A stretch of 64,000 nt of DNA from Barnesiella sp. WM24 (GTDB taxonomy: Bacteria > Bacteroidota > Bacteroidia > Bacteroidales > Muribaculaceae), in assembly GCF_004570975.1 (NCBI RefSeq), contig NZ_SPPC01000007.1, positions 1 to 64,000 on the forward strand. The letters run 5' to 3'. The notes below the pieces were generated by a model that made no database searches, was not told the DNA's origin, and saw only the letters and a program-made list of their open reading frames with translations. The position numbers were made by a program, and so were the translations under genes. Numbering within the stretch: position 1 is the stretch's first letter; every line of letters starts with the position of its first letter. Below, piece after piece: positions 17,504 to 26,737 of the stretch.

Positions 17504-18424
17504 ATGATAAAAGCAAGACCATTTATTAAATGGGCGGGAGGAAAAACTCAGCTCTTACCAACAATAGATTCCTTTCTTCCGAAAAATTTTCGGAAGGAAA
17601 GGAATGTTACTTACATAGAGCCATTTGTAGGTGGTGGTGCGATGTTGTTTTTTATGTTGCAGAAGTATCCGAATATTAGACGTGCTGTTATAAACGACAT
17701 TAATCCACGTTTGATAAAAACTTATACAGTTATAAGGGATCAGCCCCAAGACCTAATCTTATCTTTACAAGAAATACAGTCAACTTATAGAGCGTTAGAG
17801 AGCGACGACAAAAAAAAGGAGTTTTATCTTGATATTAGGCGACGATTTAATTCAAAAACATTGACTGACGTGGAAGAGGCGTCGTTTATGATTTTTATTA
17901 ACCGTACGTGTTTCAACGGACTATATAGAGAGAATTCAAAAGGGGAATTTAATGTGCCATTTGGACGTTATATCAATCCTACAATATGTGATGATGCACT
18001 GATAATGTCAGATAGCGAATTGCTTCAAAAGGTTGAAATAACGCATGGCGATTTTGCTGAAACTGCTACATTTGTAAATGGATATACATTTTTCTATTTC
18101 GATCCTCCCTATAGACCATTGGATGCGACTTCAAGTTTTAATTCTTATGTAAAAGAGTCGTTTGACGATAGGGAACAAAAACGGCTTAAAGATTTTTATG
18201 CCCTCTTGTCTAAAAACGGGTGTCATGAGATATTAAGCAATTCTGACGGAAGAGGCAGGAATGAAGAAAATGTATTTTTTGACGAACTTTATAAGGATTA
18301 TATTATTGAGCGAGTTCATGCCCGCCGATTTATCAATGCTAATCCTTCAAAGCGAGGGGTATTAACAGAATTACTTATTAGAAACTATATGAACTATCAG
18401 GGAGGATGTGACTCCTTGTTATAA
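17504..18424 (+). CDS. Dam/DpnM-type adenine-N6 DNA methyltransferase (GATC)
   Basis: 306 residues, class D12 (alpha) adenine methyltransferase. FIKWAGGKTQLL at 7-18 and FVGGGAMLFF at 41-50 bind S-adenosylmethionine. The catalytic DPPY is at 200-203. These features place it with Dam, DpnM and M.MboI, which methylate the adenine of GATC. It is the first gene of a four-gene operon and overlaps the nuclease gene if that starts at 18408. Base composition is clearly more AT-rich than the neighbours, a sign of transfer. The role is to protect host DNA against the nucleases encoded next to it. Confidence 0.92.
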   Translation: MIKARPFIKWAGGKTQLLPTIDSFLPKNFRKERNVTYIEPFVGGGAMLFFMLQKYPNIRRAVINDINPRLIKTYTVIRDQPQDLILSLQEIQSTYRALESDDKKKEFYLDIRRRFNSKTLTDVEEASFMIFINRTCFNGLYRENSKGEFNVPFGRYINPTICDDALIMSDSELLQKVEITHGDFAETATFVNGYTFFYFDPPYRPLDATSSFNSYVKESFDDREQKRLKDFYALLSKNGCHEILSNSDGRGRNEENVFFDELYKDYIIERVHARRFINANPSKRGVLTELLIRNYMNYQGGCDSLL

Positions 18425-19262
18425 AAAAACTATTATGCATAAGCGCTTTCACGATTTTATGACACCGTTGAAAGAGACTCATTTCTCTTTGCGTGATTAT
18501 GTGGATTTCCCAAAAGTATCTGCTAATGTAGAATCCATTGCTATTAAACTCAATCAGCTTAATTATCTTATTGGACAAGAAGATATGGCAATGGCGGTAA
18601 AGCGTCTGTGGGAGGAGAACCCAAAGGTGTTTTCTGTTCTTGATGTGCTTATAGCCGTACGGACAAAAGACAAGAAGAAAGCAATTGATGACGATGGAAA
18701 TACGTTGTTAATCAGCGATTATTTTACGTCCCCTGAATCAGTAACAGTATTTTTGAATCAGACAGGATTGACGGAAGTCTTTAGGACCAAACAGATAAAG
18801 AATTTGGTTGACTATGTTTTTGGAATTGAGGTTGGTCTTGATTCCAATGCCCGTAAAAACAGAGGTGGTCATATTATGGAAGGGTTGGTGGCTACTATTC
18901 TTACCAAACATGGGGTAAAATTTGAGAAGGAAGTATATTGTAGTCGTTTTCCTGATATAGTCAAAGCTCTTGGTGCCGATAATAAAAGATTTGATTTTGT
19001 AATTTCAACCCCATTTAAGACATATCTTATCGAAGCAAATTTCTATACTGGCGGAGGCTCAAAATTAAATGAGGTTGCGCGTTCGTATTCTGAACTGGCT
19101 CCAAAAATCAATGCAGTTCCAGGCTTCGAATTTGTCTGGATAACAGACGGCATCGGTTGGGAGTCTGCGCGCAATAAACTTGAAGAAGCCTTTGCTCATA
19201 TTAGCAGTGTGTATAATCTCACAAACATTCAAGAATTTATATCCAGGGTAAAATATGATTAG
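18408..19262 (+). CDS. DpnII/MboI-type restriction endonuclease (GATC)
   Basis: 284 residues (275 if translation starts at the ATG at 18435, MHKRFHDF, which is closer to known family starts). The C-terminal core RFDFVI at 194-199, then YLIEANFYTGGGSKLNE at 207-222 and FVWITDGIGW, matches DpnII/MboI nucleases. D196 and E209 are the probable metal ligands. Such enzymes cut unmethylated GATC. Its end overlaps the next gene by 8 bp. Together with the two methylases it makes the classic three-gene DpnII layout, here with one gene added. Confidence 0.88.
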   Translation: MTPCYKKTIMHKRFHDFMTPLKETHFSLRDYVDFPKVSANVESIAIKLNQLNYLIGQEDMAMAVKRLWEENPKVFSVLDVLIAVRTKDKKKAIDDDGNTLLISDYFTSPESVTVFLNQTGLTEVFRTKQIKNLVDYVFGIEVGLDSNARKNRGGHIMEGLVATILTKHGVKFEKEVYCSRFPDIVKALGADNKRFDFVISTPFKTYLIEANFYTGGGSKLNEVARSYSELAPKINAVPGFEFVWITDGIGWESARNKLEEAFAHISSVYNLTNIQEFISRVKYD

Positions 19263-19956
19263 TAGTAAAGTCATAGAGGTTCTTAATCCTCTTTTTAATA
19301 TCATCACCAACGCAAAAGGGAAAACCATAGGACAGATAAAAGAATCTCTATTTATTGGTGATAAATGCAGAATGAAAAAGGGCGCATCCGGATTAATTAT
19401 CGAAAACTTACTTGGCATAGAAAACAATAATAGAGATGAAGCAGACCTACCCCAAATTGGCTGTGAAATTAAGATCTTACCGCTACAAAAGAATAAGGAT
19501 GGCTCTATTAAAGCGAAAGAACCGACAGCAATCCAAATGATTAATTATTGTGAAGTAGCCAAAGAGACATGGGAAACAGCCAAAATTAGAAGTAAAATTA
19601 ATTTAACATTTTGGGTGGTTTATCTTGCAAAGGTTAATGGCGCTCCTAAGCGGCAAGATGATTATGTAATTGTTGATTATTTTTTGGATCATCCGTCCGA
19701 CTTACAAAATGAAGTTTTCAAAAAAGATTGGGAAGAGATTCAGTCATATATCAAACGCGGTGATGCGGACAATCTTTCATGTAGTATGGGTGTCTTCCTT
19801 GAACCAAAGACAAAAGGTGCAAACAACCAGGATAAAACGGATGCTCCTGATGGAAAGGGCGGATTAACACGTGTGCGCAGAAGGGCTTTCTACTATAAAA
19901 AGAATTATACAAATACACAAATAATTCCAAATCTGGATTTATCTGCGATCAAGTAA
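19255..19956 (+). CDS. MutH/Sau3AI-family endonuclease (GATC)
   Basis: 233 residues, aligning over the full length with E. coli MutH (229 aa) from memory. GKTIGQI matches the MutH N-terminus. KKGASGLIIENLLG at 41-54 carries Glu50 (MutH E56). DLPQIGCEIK at 64-73 carries Asp64, Glu71 and Lys73 (MutH D70, E77, K79). TWETAKIRSK, DWEEI and FYYKKNYT near the end are also shared. MutH nicks hemimethylated GATC; Sau3AI, which has two such domains, cuts GATC. The protein is single-domain, so it could act as a dimeric restriction enzyme or a nickase. It lies inside a GATC restriction operon and overlaps both neighbours. Confidence 0.88.
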   Translation: MISSKVIEVLNPLFNIITNAKGKTIGQIKESLFIGDKCRMKKGASGLIIENLLGIENNNRDEADLPQIGCEIKILPLQKNKDGSIKAKEPTAIQMINYCEVAKETWETAKIRSKINLTFWVVYLAKVNGAPKRQDDYVIVDYFLDHPSDLQNEVFKKDWEEIQSYIKRGDADNLSCSMGVFLEPKTKGANNQDKTDAPDGKGGLTRVRRRAFYYKKNYTNTQIIPNLDLSAIK

Positions 19957-20831
19957 TGATAGAGTCATTCTATAAATCAAATAATCGAGACTTCACCATT
20001 GTCCATGGCGATTGTTTTGACGTGCTTTCTCAGTTTGATTTTAAGTTTGATATGGTCTTTGCAGACCCGCCTTATTTTCTTTCCAATGGAGGGATTAGTT
20101 ATCAGGCGGGAAAAGTAGTGTGTGTCGATAAAGGAGATTGGGATAAAGGTGGTACAGCTGAATCTATCATGGAGTTTAACCGTAATTGGTTGACTCTATG
20201 TCGTGAAAAACTAAAAGATAACGGAACTATATGGATTTCCGGCACTCATCATAATATTTTTTCCATAGCGAATCTATTGACAGAACTTGGGTACAAGATT
20301 CTTAATGTTATCACATGGGCAAAGACCAATCCGCCGCCAAATATTTCATGCCGGTTCTTCACCTACTCTACGGAATTTATCCTTTGGGCACGGAAGTCTC
20401 CCAAAGTACCTCATAAGTATAATTACGAACTGATGAAAGCCATTAATGATGGTAAGCAGATGACGGATGTATGGCGCTTGTCTGCAATTTTGCGTTGGGA
20501 AAAGTCTTGTGGCAAACATCCTACTCAAAAGCCATTAGCATTATTATCCCGTATAATTCTGGCTAGTACTAATCATAATGACTGGATTCTCGACCCTTTT
20601 GCCGGATCTTCTACGACAGGTATAGCTGCTAATCTTTGTAACAGGCGGTTCCTTGGAATTGAGAAGGAGATTGAATATGTAGAATTAAGCAAAAGAAGAA
20701 GGATGGAAATTGATAATGAGGAAGTCCGGTGCAATTATATAAAAAAGCTCAAAGACTTGAGCTTTATTGATGATAGATTGGTAATAAAAGAGCCTCCTAT
20801 GGAATACGGTATCAACGAGTTGCCGTTTTAG
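19956..20831 (+). CDS. DpnA-type DNA adenine methyltransferase
   Basis: 291 residues, beta-class (order: catalytic motif first). MVFADPPYFLSNGG at 33-46 contains the DPPY motif, and DPFAGSSTTG at 213-222 is the AdoMet-binding region. VDKGDWDKG, TWAKTNPPPNISCRFFTYSTE and GKHPTQKP follow DpnA closely. DpnA methylates GATC also in single-stranded DNA, which in the pneumococcal system protects incoming transformed DNA. Its start shares one base with the preceding stop (TAATG). It is the last gene of the AT-rich island. Confidence 0.88.
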   Translation: MIESFYKSNNRDFTIVHGDCFDVLSQFDFKFDMVFADPPYFLSNGGISYQAGKVVCVDKGDWDKGGTAESIMEFNRNWLTLCREKLKDNGTIWISGTHHNIFSIANLLTELGYKILNVITWAKTNPPPNISCRFFTYSTEFILWARKSPKVPHKYNYELMKAINDGKQMTDVWRLSAILRWEKSCGKHPTQKPLALLSRIILASTNHNDWILDPFAGSSTTGIAANLCNRRFLGIEKEIEYVELSKRRRMEIDNEEVRCNYIKKLKDLSFIDDRLVIKEPPMEYGINELPF

Positions 20832-20916
20832 TTGGTTTGATTGTTATAGGATGAGAAAGGAAAACGACAACTTTAAACTTGATGATTTGAGATTCAGCAG
20901 TGTCGTGAATTTTGTG

Positions 20917-20924
20917 TAACTTTG
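20917..20924 (+). promoter_or_regulatory. -7 box upstream of the phosphatase gene
   Basis: TAACTTTG lies 25 bp before the ATG at 20950. A TTTG at 20886-20889 is 27 bp upstream, longer than usual. It marks the return to core chromosome after the GATC island. Confidence 0.45.
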
Positions 20925-20949
20925 TGAGGCAATCGGAAACAGAAGTATT

Positions 20950-21480
20950 ATGGCAGACTATGGCGTTAACCGCAAGGCGGAAGAGGTAATAAACTCATTG
21001 AAAGGCAAGAAACCGTTGAAGGTATTGTTTGTGTGCCTCGGCAATATCTGCCGATCTCCGGCGGCTGAGGGTGTGCTGAGGGCCATCGTCGGCAGCCACG
21101 GCGATGAGGCGTCGTGGGTGATTGACTCTGCCGGCACTTACGGCGGTCATGCCGGCGACCTGCCTGACAGGCGCATGAGGGTACATGCTCAGCGTAGGGG
21201 CTATGATCTTGTTCACCGCTCGCGCAAGTTCAGGGAGTCGGACTTTGACGAATTTGACCTTATTATCCCGATGGATGCCTCTAATGAGAGTAATCTCCGC
21301 GATCTCGCCCCTACTGTCGAGGCTGAAGCCAAGATTGTGCCGATGATGCGGTTTGTCACCCGCGCCACACGCTACGACTATGTGCCTGACCCTTACTATG
21401 AGGGTGCCGAGGGTTTCGAGCTTGTGCTTGACCTGCTTGAAGACGGTTGCGATAATCTGTACACTATTTTCAGCCGCTGA
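20950..21480 (+). CDS. low-molecular-weight protein tyrosine phosphatase
   Basis: 176 residues. The phosphate-binding loop is CLGNICRS at 29-36, with nucleophile Cys29 and Arg35. The general acid is Asp147 in PDPYYEG, close to the C-terminus. The first 20 residues are an extra N-terminal extension compared with the minimal family. It is cytosolic. Substrates cannot be named; relatives act on tyrosine kinases of capsule export or on small phosphates. Two bases separate it from the MATE gene, so the two are probably co-transcribed. Confidence 0.92.
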   Translation: MADYGVNRKAEEVINSLKGKKPLKVLFVCLGNICRSPAAEGVLRAIVGSHGDEASWVIDSAGTYGGHAGDLPDRRMRVHAQRRGYDLVHRSRKFRESDFDEFDLIIPMDASNESNLRDLAPTVEAEAKIVPMMRFVTRATRYDYVPDPYYEGAEGFELVLDLLEDGCDNLYTIFSR

Positions 21481-21482
21481 CG

Positions 21483-22868
21483 ATGGAGAAGGTAGGCGGT
21501 GACTTGTCGGCTCTTGCGACGCGCCCGATAGGGCGTCTGCTCTGGGAATATAGCCTTCCGGCTGTCGTCGGGATGGTCGTCATGTCGTTATACAATGTCA
21601 TTGACCGCATATTCATTGGGCGTGGGGTAGGTGCCGATGCGATAGCCGGACTTGCAGTCACCTTCCCGGTCATGAATGTCAGTGCGGCGATAGGAGTGCT
21701 AATAGGAGCCGGCGCAGCCGCGAGGGTGTCGATAATGCTCGGACAGGGCAATCATCGCGGGGCTGAGCTGGTGCTCGGCAATGCGCTGGTGCTCATAATT
21801 CTTAACGCGTTTATCTACCTTACCATATTCTCCATATTCATCGATGAGATACTGATGGCATTCGGGGCATCGGAGGTGACTATCCCCTATGCGCGCGATT
21901 TCATATCCTATCTTATCCCGGGCATGTTTGTGATGAACATCATGTATAGCCTCAATAATGTCATGAGGGCCTCGGGCTATCCCCGCCAGGCTATGGTGAC
22001 GATGTTTATAGGCGCGGGATGTAATCTCGTGCTTGCCCCGGTGTTTATATTTGTCCTTGACATGGGCATAAAAGGCGCCGCTATCGCTACCGATATATCG
22101 ATGACCATAGGCGCGGCATTTGTCATCGCACATTTCTGCCGCAAGACATCCACCGTGCATTTCACGCGTGGAATCTATCGGCTTAAATGGCACATAATAT
22201 GGGCGATTGTAAGCATAGGCGCCGCCCCGAGCATAGTCAACTTCACCTCGTCGGCAATCAATGTCATAATAAACCGCTCGCTGTATCAGTATGGCGGCGA
22301 CATCGCGGTGGGTGCTGTGGGAATTTTCAATACTTATACCTCGCTGCTCTGCATGATTGTGGTGGGCATAAGCATGGGCATACAGCCGATATTGGGTTAC
22401 AACTACGGCGCGGGCAACATCGCGAGGGTGAAAAAGACATTCTGGACAGCCGCTGTCGCCGGCACTGTCTTCACCTCTGCCGGTGCATTTCTTTCCGTGT
22501 TTTTCCCGGAACTTATAGCACAGGCGTTTACTGTGGACGCCGAGCTGATTGCCGCGACCGCAAACGGCTTGCACATATCGACAATGATATTCTGGTTTGT
22601 CGGCTTCCAGATTGTGTCGACCGCGCTTTTCCAGTCAATAGGCATGGCAGGCAAGTCAATATTTCTCAGTCTTATACGCCAGGTGATATTCCTGATACCG
22701 CTGCTTCTGCTGTTGCCGCGTGTTTTCGGGCTTGACGGGGTGTGGGCATCGTTCCCGACCTCCGACCTTGCCGCCACGATTGTGACGCTCCTTATGGTGT
22801 GGTATCAGCTGCGACGCCTTGACCGAAGCGATAAAACTCATGCCGGTCCACACAATAAAAACGTGTAA
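21483..22868 (+). CDS. MATE family multidrug efflux transporter
   Basis: 461 residues with about 12 transmembrane helices in two homologous halves. The N-terminal LPAVVGMVVMSLYNVIDRIF and the mid-protein SMGIQPILGYNYGAG are typical MATE segments. These inner-membrane pumps export cationic drugs or metabolites with a sodium or proton gradient. The substrate is unknown. It directly follows the tyrosine phosphatase. Confidence 0.9.
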   Translation: MEKVGGDLSALATRPIGRLLWEYSLPAVVGMVVMSLYNVIDRIFIGRGVGADAIAGLAVTFPVMNVSAAIGVLIGAGAAARVSIMLGQGNHRGAELVLGNALVLIILNAFIYLTIFSIFIDEILMAFGASEVTIPYARDFISYLIPGMFVMNIMYSLNNVMRASGYPRQAMVTMFIGAGCNLVLAPVFIFVLDMGIKGAAIATDISMTIGAAFVIAHFCRKTSTVHFTRGIYRLKWHIIWAIVSIGAAPSIVNFTSSAINVIINRSLYQYGGDIAVGAVGIFNTYTSLLCMIVVGISMGIQPILGYNYGAGNIARVKKTFWTAAVAGTVFTSAGAFLSVFFPELIAQAFTVDAELIAATANGLHISTMIFWFVGFQIVSTALFQSIGMAGKSIFLSLIRQVIFLIPLLLLLPRVFGLDGVWASFPTSDLAATIVTLLMVWYQLRRLDRSDKTHAGPHNKNV

Positions 22869-22902
22869 TCATAGTTAATTAAAGTGTAATATCAGCTTAA
22901 AA

Positions 22903-24108
22903 ATGAAAGCACGTTATTTTAAACCCATATTATCACTTATCGCTGCGGTAATGCTGCTGCCGGCCTACGCCTCGGCACAAAATAAGGACGAGTTCAACCC
23001 GATAGAGACCGGTGTGACGTCACTCTCTATCGCCCCCGACGCGCGTGGCGCCTCTATGGGCGACCTCGGCGCCGCCACCGACCCTGATGTCAACTCTCAG
23101 TTCTGGAATCCTTCCAAGTATGCGTTTGCCTACAGTCAGGCGGGTGTGTCGCTCAGCTATACCCCCTGGTTGCGCAAGATTGTCAACGACATCTTCCTCG
23201 CCAATCTTTCAGGCTACTGGAAGCTCGGCGGCTATGACAACCAGGCTATAAGCGCGTCGCTCCGTTACTTCTCCCTCGGTGAGGTCAATACCGGCACCGG
23301 TGAAGGCTACAGCGGTCAGTCGCTTAACCCCTACGAACTGTCGTTTGACATCGGCTACTCGCGCAAGCTGTCAGAGAAGTTCTCCATGGGAGTTGTGATG
23401 CGCTATATCTATTCCGACCTCGGTTTTTCAAGTTCCTATGCCGGAGACCAGTCGACCGGAGCGTCGGCGTTTTCGGTGGATGTGTCAGGATATTATACCA
23501 CTTATCCCATAATCGGGCGCAACGAGTGTCAGTGGTCGTGGGGATGGGACATCTCCAATGTCGGCTCTAAGGTGAGCTTCAACAATGGCGAGAATCCCGC
23601 GTTTCTGCCTACCAATCTGCGCCTCGGAACATCTTTCATGTTTCCGCTCGCCGACTACCACACTCTTGCCCTGTCGCTTGACCTGAACAAGCTTCTTGTG
23701 CCGGCAAAACCGCGTAAAAACGATTATCCCGATACTCCCGAGGGTCAGCAGCAATTTCTTGACGCCACGGAAGAATGGGAAAACATGTCGCCTATCACCG
23801 GAATATTCAAGTCGTTTACCGACGCTCCCGGAGGTGCTAAAGAGGAATTCCGCGAAATCACGATGTCAATCGGCGCCGAATACAGCTATAACCAGCAGTT
23901 TTTCCTGCGTGCCGGATATTATTACGAGAATGAGTTCAAGGGCGGACGAAAGTATTTCGGCATGGGAGCCGGATTCTCCCTCAATGTGCTTCGTCTTGAT
24001 GCCTCCTATATGCTCGCCACCGCGCAGACTTCGCCGCTTGACCAGACTCTCAGGTTTACTCTGACATTTGACATGGACGGGCTGAAAGACATGTTTGGCC
24101 GCCGATAA
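22903..24108 (+). CDS. porV: PorV-like outer-membrane beta-barrel, type IX secretion
   Basis: 401 residues. A signal peptide ends near ASAQ (residue 25). The mature part begins with a [37 protein letters not shown] segment, typical for PorV/LptO of the FadL-like fold, followed by alternating beta-strands with YY and GY turns and an aromatic C-terminal strand. PorV shuttles T9SS cargo from the SprA translocon to the attachment complex. No other T9SS gene is in the window, and no T9SS C-terminal sorting domain was noticed in the secreted proteins here. Confidence 0.82.
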   Translation: MKARYFKPILSLIAAVMLLPAYASAQNKDEFNPIETGVTSLSIAPDARGASMGDLGAATDPDVNSQFWNPSKYAFAYSQAGVSLSYTPWLRKIVNDIFLANLSGYWKLGGYDNQAISASLRYFSLGEVNTGTGEGYSGQSLNPYELSFDIGYSRKLSEKFSMGVVMRYIYSDLGFSSSYAGDQSTGASAFSVDVSGYYTTYPIIGRNECQWSWGWDISNVGSKVSFNNGENPAFLPTNLRLGTSFMFPLADYHTLALSLDLNKLLVPAKPRKNDYPDTPEGQQQFLDATEEWENMSPITGIFKSFTDAPGGAKEEFREITMSIGAEYSYNQQFFLRAGYYYENEFKGGRKYFGMGAGFSLNVLRLDASYMLATAQTSPLDQTLRFTLTFDMDGLKDMFGRR

Positions 24109-24124
24109 AAGAAAATATTACTCA

Positions 24125-24610
24125 ATGGAACTGACTTCAATACGTGTAGGCAACGGATTTGACGTGCATCGTCTTGTCGAGGGGCGTGAGCTTTGGCTCT
24201 GCGGGGTGAAGGTGCCTTATCATCTCGGGCTTCTCGGACACAGCGACGCCGACGTGGCGCTCCACGCCCTGAGCGACGCCCTTCTTGGCGCCGCCGCTCT
24301 GCGTGACATAGGCTATCACTTTCCTGACACTGACCCTGCCTACAAGGGCGCCGATTCGAGGGTGCTTCTGCGCAAGGTCAAGGAACTGCTTGCCGGCAAA
24401 GGTTACAAAATCAGCAATGTCGACGTGACAATCATGGCGCAGGCTCCTAAATTGTTGCCCTACATCACGGAGATGGCAGGACACATTGCCGACGACCTCG
24501 ATTTGCCTGCCGATGCCGTGTCGGTCAAGGCTACTACCACTGAAAAGCTTGGATTTACCGGACGTGGGGAGGGTATAGCCGCATCTGCCACCGCACTTAT
24601 ATATAAATAA
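24125..24610 (+). CDS. ispF: 2-C-methyl-D-erythritol 2,4-cyclodiphosphate synthase
   Basis: 161 residues from the ATG at 24125 ([17 protein letters not shown]). A TTG 30 bp upstream is in frame but lies inside porV and gives a non-conserved tail. It makes the cyclic diphosphate of the non-mevalonate isoprenoid pathway. GNGFDVHRL holds the metal ligands Asp and His, and [19 protein letters not shown] is the family signature. The C-terminal [17 protein letters not shown] is also conserved. It lies 16 bp after porV. Confidence 0.94.
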   Translation: MELTSIRVGNGFDVHRLVEGRELWLCGVKVPYHLGLLGHSDADVALHALSDALLGAAALRDIGYHFPDTDPAYKGADSRVLLRKVKELLAGKGYKISNVDVTIMAQAPKLLPYITEMAGHIADDLDLPADAVSVKATTTEKLGFTGRGEGIAASATALIYK

Positions 24611-24627
24611 TCCCATTTTTCATCGCG

Positions 24628-25182
24628 ATGAAACCTCAAAACAGTGATGACCGCACGTGGGAGCTGCTTCATAGCGAGTATATCGTGAAGCGCCCCTGGC
24701 TGCATGCGCGCCGCGACCATGTAAAGCTTCCGACCGGTGAGGAGCATGACGAATATTATGTGCTTGAATATCCGGAGTGGATTAATGTCATCGCACTGAC
24801 GCCCGACGGCATGATGGTCATGGAGCGTCAGTATCGCCACGGATTGCGGCGCACCGACTATGAGATATGTGCCGGTGTGGTCGAGCCCGGAGAGGCTCCC
24901 ATTGATGCTGCCCGACGTGAATTACTTGAAGAGACAGGATATGCCGGAGGTAATTGGCGCGAATTCATGACGATAGCCCCCAATCCCGCCAATATGACCA
25001 ACTATAGCCACACGTTCATCGCCGAGGGTGTGACGCAGTGTTCCTCGCAGCATCTTGACCGCACGGAAGATATCGAGGTGCTGCTGATGTCGCCCGATGA
25101 GGTTTACAATCTCTTGCGCGACGGAGGCATCATCCAGGCGCTGATGGCTGCGCCGTTATGGCGCTATTTCCACGAAAAGTGA
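24628..25182 (+). CDS. NUDIX hydrolase
   Basis: 184 residues. The Nudix box runs from residue 83 to 105: G83-x5-E89-x7-R97-E98-x2-E101-E102-x-G104, complete and in the order needed for magnesium-dependent hydrolysis of nucleoside diphosphate-linked substrates. The ADP-ribose pyrophosphatase-like group is the nearest by feel (WINVIALTPDGMMVMERQYRHGLRR before the box), but the substrate is open. It follows ispF by 17 bp. Confidence 0.9.
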   Translation: MKPQNSDDRTWELLHSEYIVKRPWLHARRDHVKLPTGEEHDEYYVLEYPEWINVIALTPDGMMVMERQYRHGLRRTDYEICAGVVEPGEAPIDAARRELLEETGYAGGNWREFMTIAPNPANMTNYSHTFIAEGVTQCSSQHLDRTEDIEVLLMSPDEVYNLLRDGGIIQALMAAPLWRYFHEK

Positions 25183-25238
25183 AATAAAGCTAATGGACTG
25201 ATGAGTTCGTTGCGTATAATGCGTATAGAATGTCGTGG

Positions 25239-26348
25239 TTATTTGCCACCAAATAATTCTGAAATAATTATATCAGCAATTTCTCGGAATCCTTTGTCAT
25301 TAGGATGTGTTGCCACTCCGGCAGAATCTATTATCATGAAATTGCTCGAATAGTTTAATGTCTTGTTGTCAATTGAGTAAGAGTTTACTGTCAGTGTGGA
25401 TTGATATTCTGTTTCCCCAACGGAAAAAGTCACAGTAATATCTTTAGGAAAATTCCCGTCTGATTCAGTTACGGACACGATGTTTTCACATTTCCGTGAA
25501 CCGGATACGCCCAAATCCACAACCTGTCCTACTTTAGCCTGATTCTCTGTTGTATTAGTCTGGTTTATGGATATTAATTTGCAACCTGTTGCCTCACATG
25601 CTTCCGTAATAACATTGAACTGTTTTGTCCGGTAATACCAGAGTCCAACCCATGCTACAGTTGCGTCGGGACATTTCTCTTTTATCGATTTGCATAATGC
25701 AAAGCACGACTCTGAAAATATGCTGAGACGCTCATCTGAATATACATTGTCGCCTAATTGTACCACTACCAAATCTTCTTGTCCGGTAAGTCGATCAAGA
25801 AAAATTTTGTGTATTTCCGAGTCAATTTCCAATTTATTTAATACCCCTTCAAATGTATGTGCGGCATACTTCTCAGACTCGAAATCCGGATTTTTGCTTT
25901 TAATAAAATCCGTAACGATAGAATAGTAATCTTTCCCAGGCGATGATGCCGCCATTCCAAAACCAAATCCTGTTAGAAGAGAATTACCGAAAAATACTGC
26001 TTTATTTGGCATTTTTGCCAACGATGGAGTCATTTTTATGTTTACTATTGTTGTTTCGCCTGCAATAACCTTTATAGTTTGTGTTGCATCTGTATAGCCG
26101 TCTTTGTTAAAGTTCAATAGCATTTCTCCCGGTTCGATATTGATAAATCGGAACTGTCCATCAGATTCTGTAACTTCCGTTTTGTTATCACCTAAAGTTA
26201 CAAGGCATCCATCAACAGGTTCTCCGCTGACTGAATTTGTTACGTAACCTGAAATGCCACCATAGGCGGGATAATCTTTTTTATCCTCTTTACATGAATA
26301 AAGTCCGCAAAGTAGCGCGATGATAAACAAAAAATGTCCGATTTTCAT
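25239..26348 (-). CDS. lipoprotein with carboxypeptidase-like domain and SGNH hydrolase domain
   Basis: 369 residues from the ATG at 26348. A lipoprotein signal (LLCGLYSC) places Cys19 as the lipid-attachment site. Residues about 30-110 are a carboxypeptidase-regulatory-like beta-sandwich (GYVTNSVSGEPVDGCLVTL). Residues 115-369 look like an SGNH/GDSL hydrolase: GNSLLTG near the start is a GDS-type block, QLGDNVYSDER lies in the middle, and HPNDKGFREIAD at the end supplies the catalytic His region. It would act on an ester at the cell surface, with an unknown substrate. Base composition is AT-rich compared with the neighbours. A perfect promoter lies at 26416-26447. Confidence 0.8.
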   Translation of the reverse strand: MKIGHFLFIIALLCGLYSCKEDKKDYPAYGGISGYVTNSVSGEPVDGCLVTLGDNKTEVTESDGQFRFINIEPGEMLLNFNKDGYTDATQTIKVIAGETTIVNIKMTPSLAKMPNKAVFFGNSLLTGFGFGMAASSPGKDYYSIVTDFIKSKNPDFESEKYAAHTFEGVLNKLEIDSEIHKIFLDRLTGQEDLVVVQLGDNVYSDERLSIFSESCFALCKSIKEKCPDATVAWVGLWYYRTKQFNVITEACEATGCKLISINQTNTTENQAKVGQVVDLGVSGSRKCENIVSVTESDGNFPKDITVTFSVGETEYQSTLTVNSYSIDNKTLNYSSNFMIIDSAGVATHPNDKGFREIADIIISELFGGK

Positions 26349-26415
26349 AAGAATAGTAATTTTTATGTGTTGGTTTATTACGAATTTATATGTCAAGTAT
26401 ATTGACAATATATAA

Positions 26416-26447
26416 CAAAGTTATAAATTATAGAATTATTATGCAAA
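26416..26447 (-). promoter_or_regulatory. promoter of the SGNH lipoprotein gene
   Basis: On the minus strand TTTG (26447-26444), 20 bp, TAACTTTG (26423-26416) fit the Bacteroidota consensus exactly. The 5' leader would be about 60 bases. Confidence 0.65.
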
Positions 26448-26574
26448 TTTTAAATTAATGATGCCGACAGTTAGGAGGACAGTATGTTAAGACAATATGT
26501 GGCAATATGTCAAAAAAGTAGATGCTAATCCTATGCGTCGCTGTATGTGTGATTATTGATAGCTCACGAGATAC

Positions 26575-26670
26575 CACTGCAATATTCCACATCGTAGCTG
26601 TAGGGATAATTATTGATGGCGCTGTGTAGATTACAGCAATGCTCCGCTCGCCTCGGGATTGCTTGTATAT
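26575..26670 (-). repeat. decayed remnant of the palindromic repeat family
   Basis: CATCGTAGCTGTAGGGA near 26591-26610 resembles the left flank and first bases of the repeat units found at 29 kb (CGTAGCTGTAGGGGCGA). AATGCTCCGCTCGCC near 26638-26655 resembles the flank again. The hairpin arms are gone. The rest of the 26448-26693 interval shows no ORF of note. Confidence 0.4.
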
Positions 26671-26693
26671 TGCCCTTACTGCTGCGCGCATGG

Positions 26694-26725
26694 TTTGCGT
26701 AGGTCATAAAAATTAGTTATTTTTG
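26694..26725 (+). promoter_or_regulatory. promoter of aroK
   Basis: TTTG (26694-26697), a 20 bp gap, TATTTTTG (26718-26725): a full consensus match. Transcription should begin near 26731, so the in-frame TTG at 26723 cannot be the start. Confidence 0.65.
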
Positions 26726-26737
26726 CGTAAACTGAAA

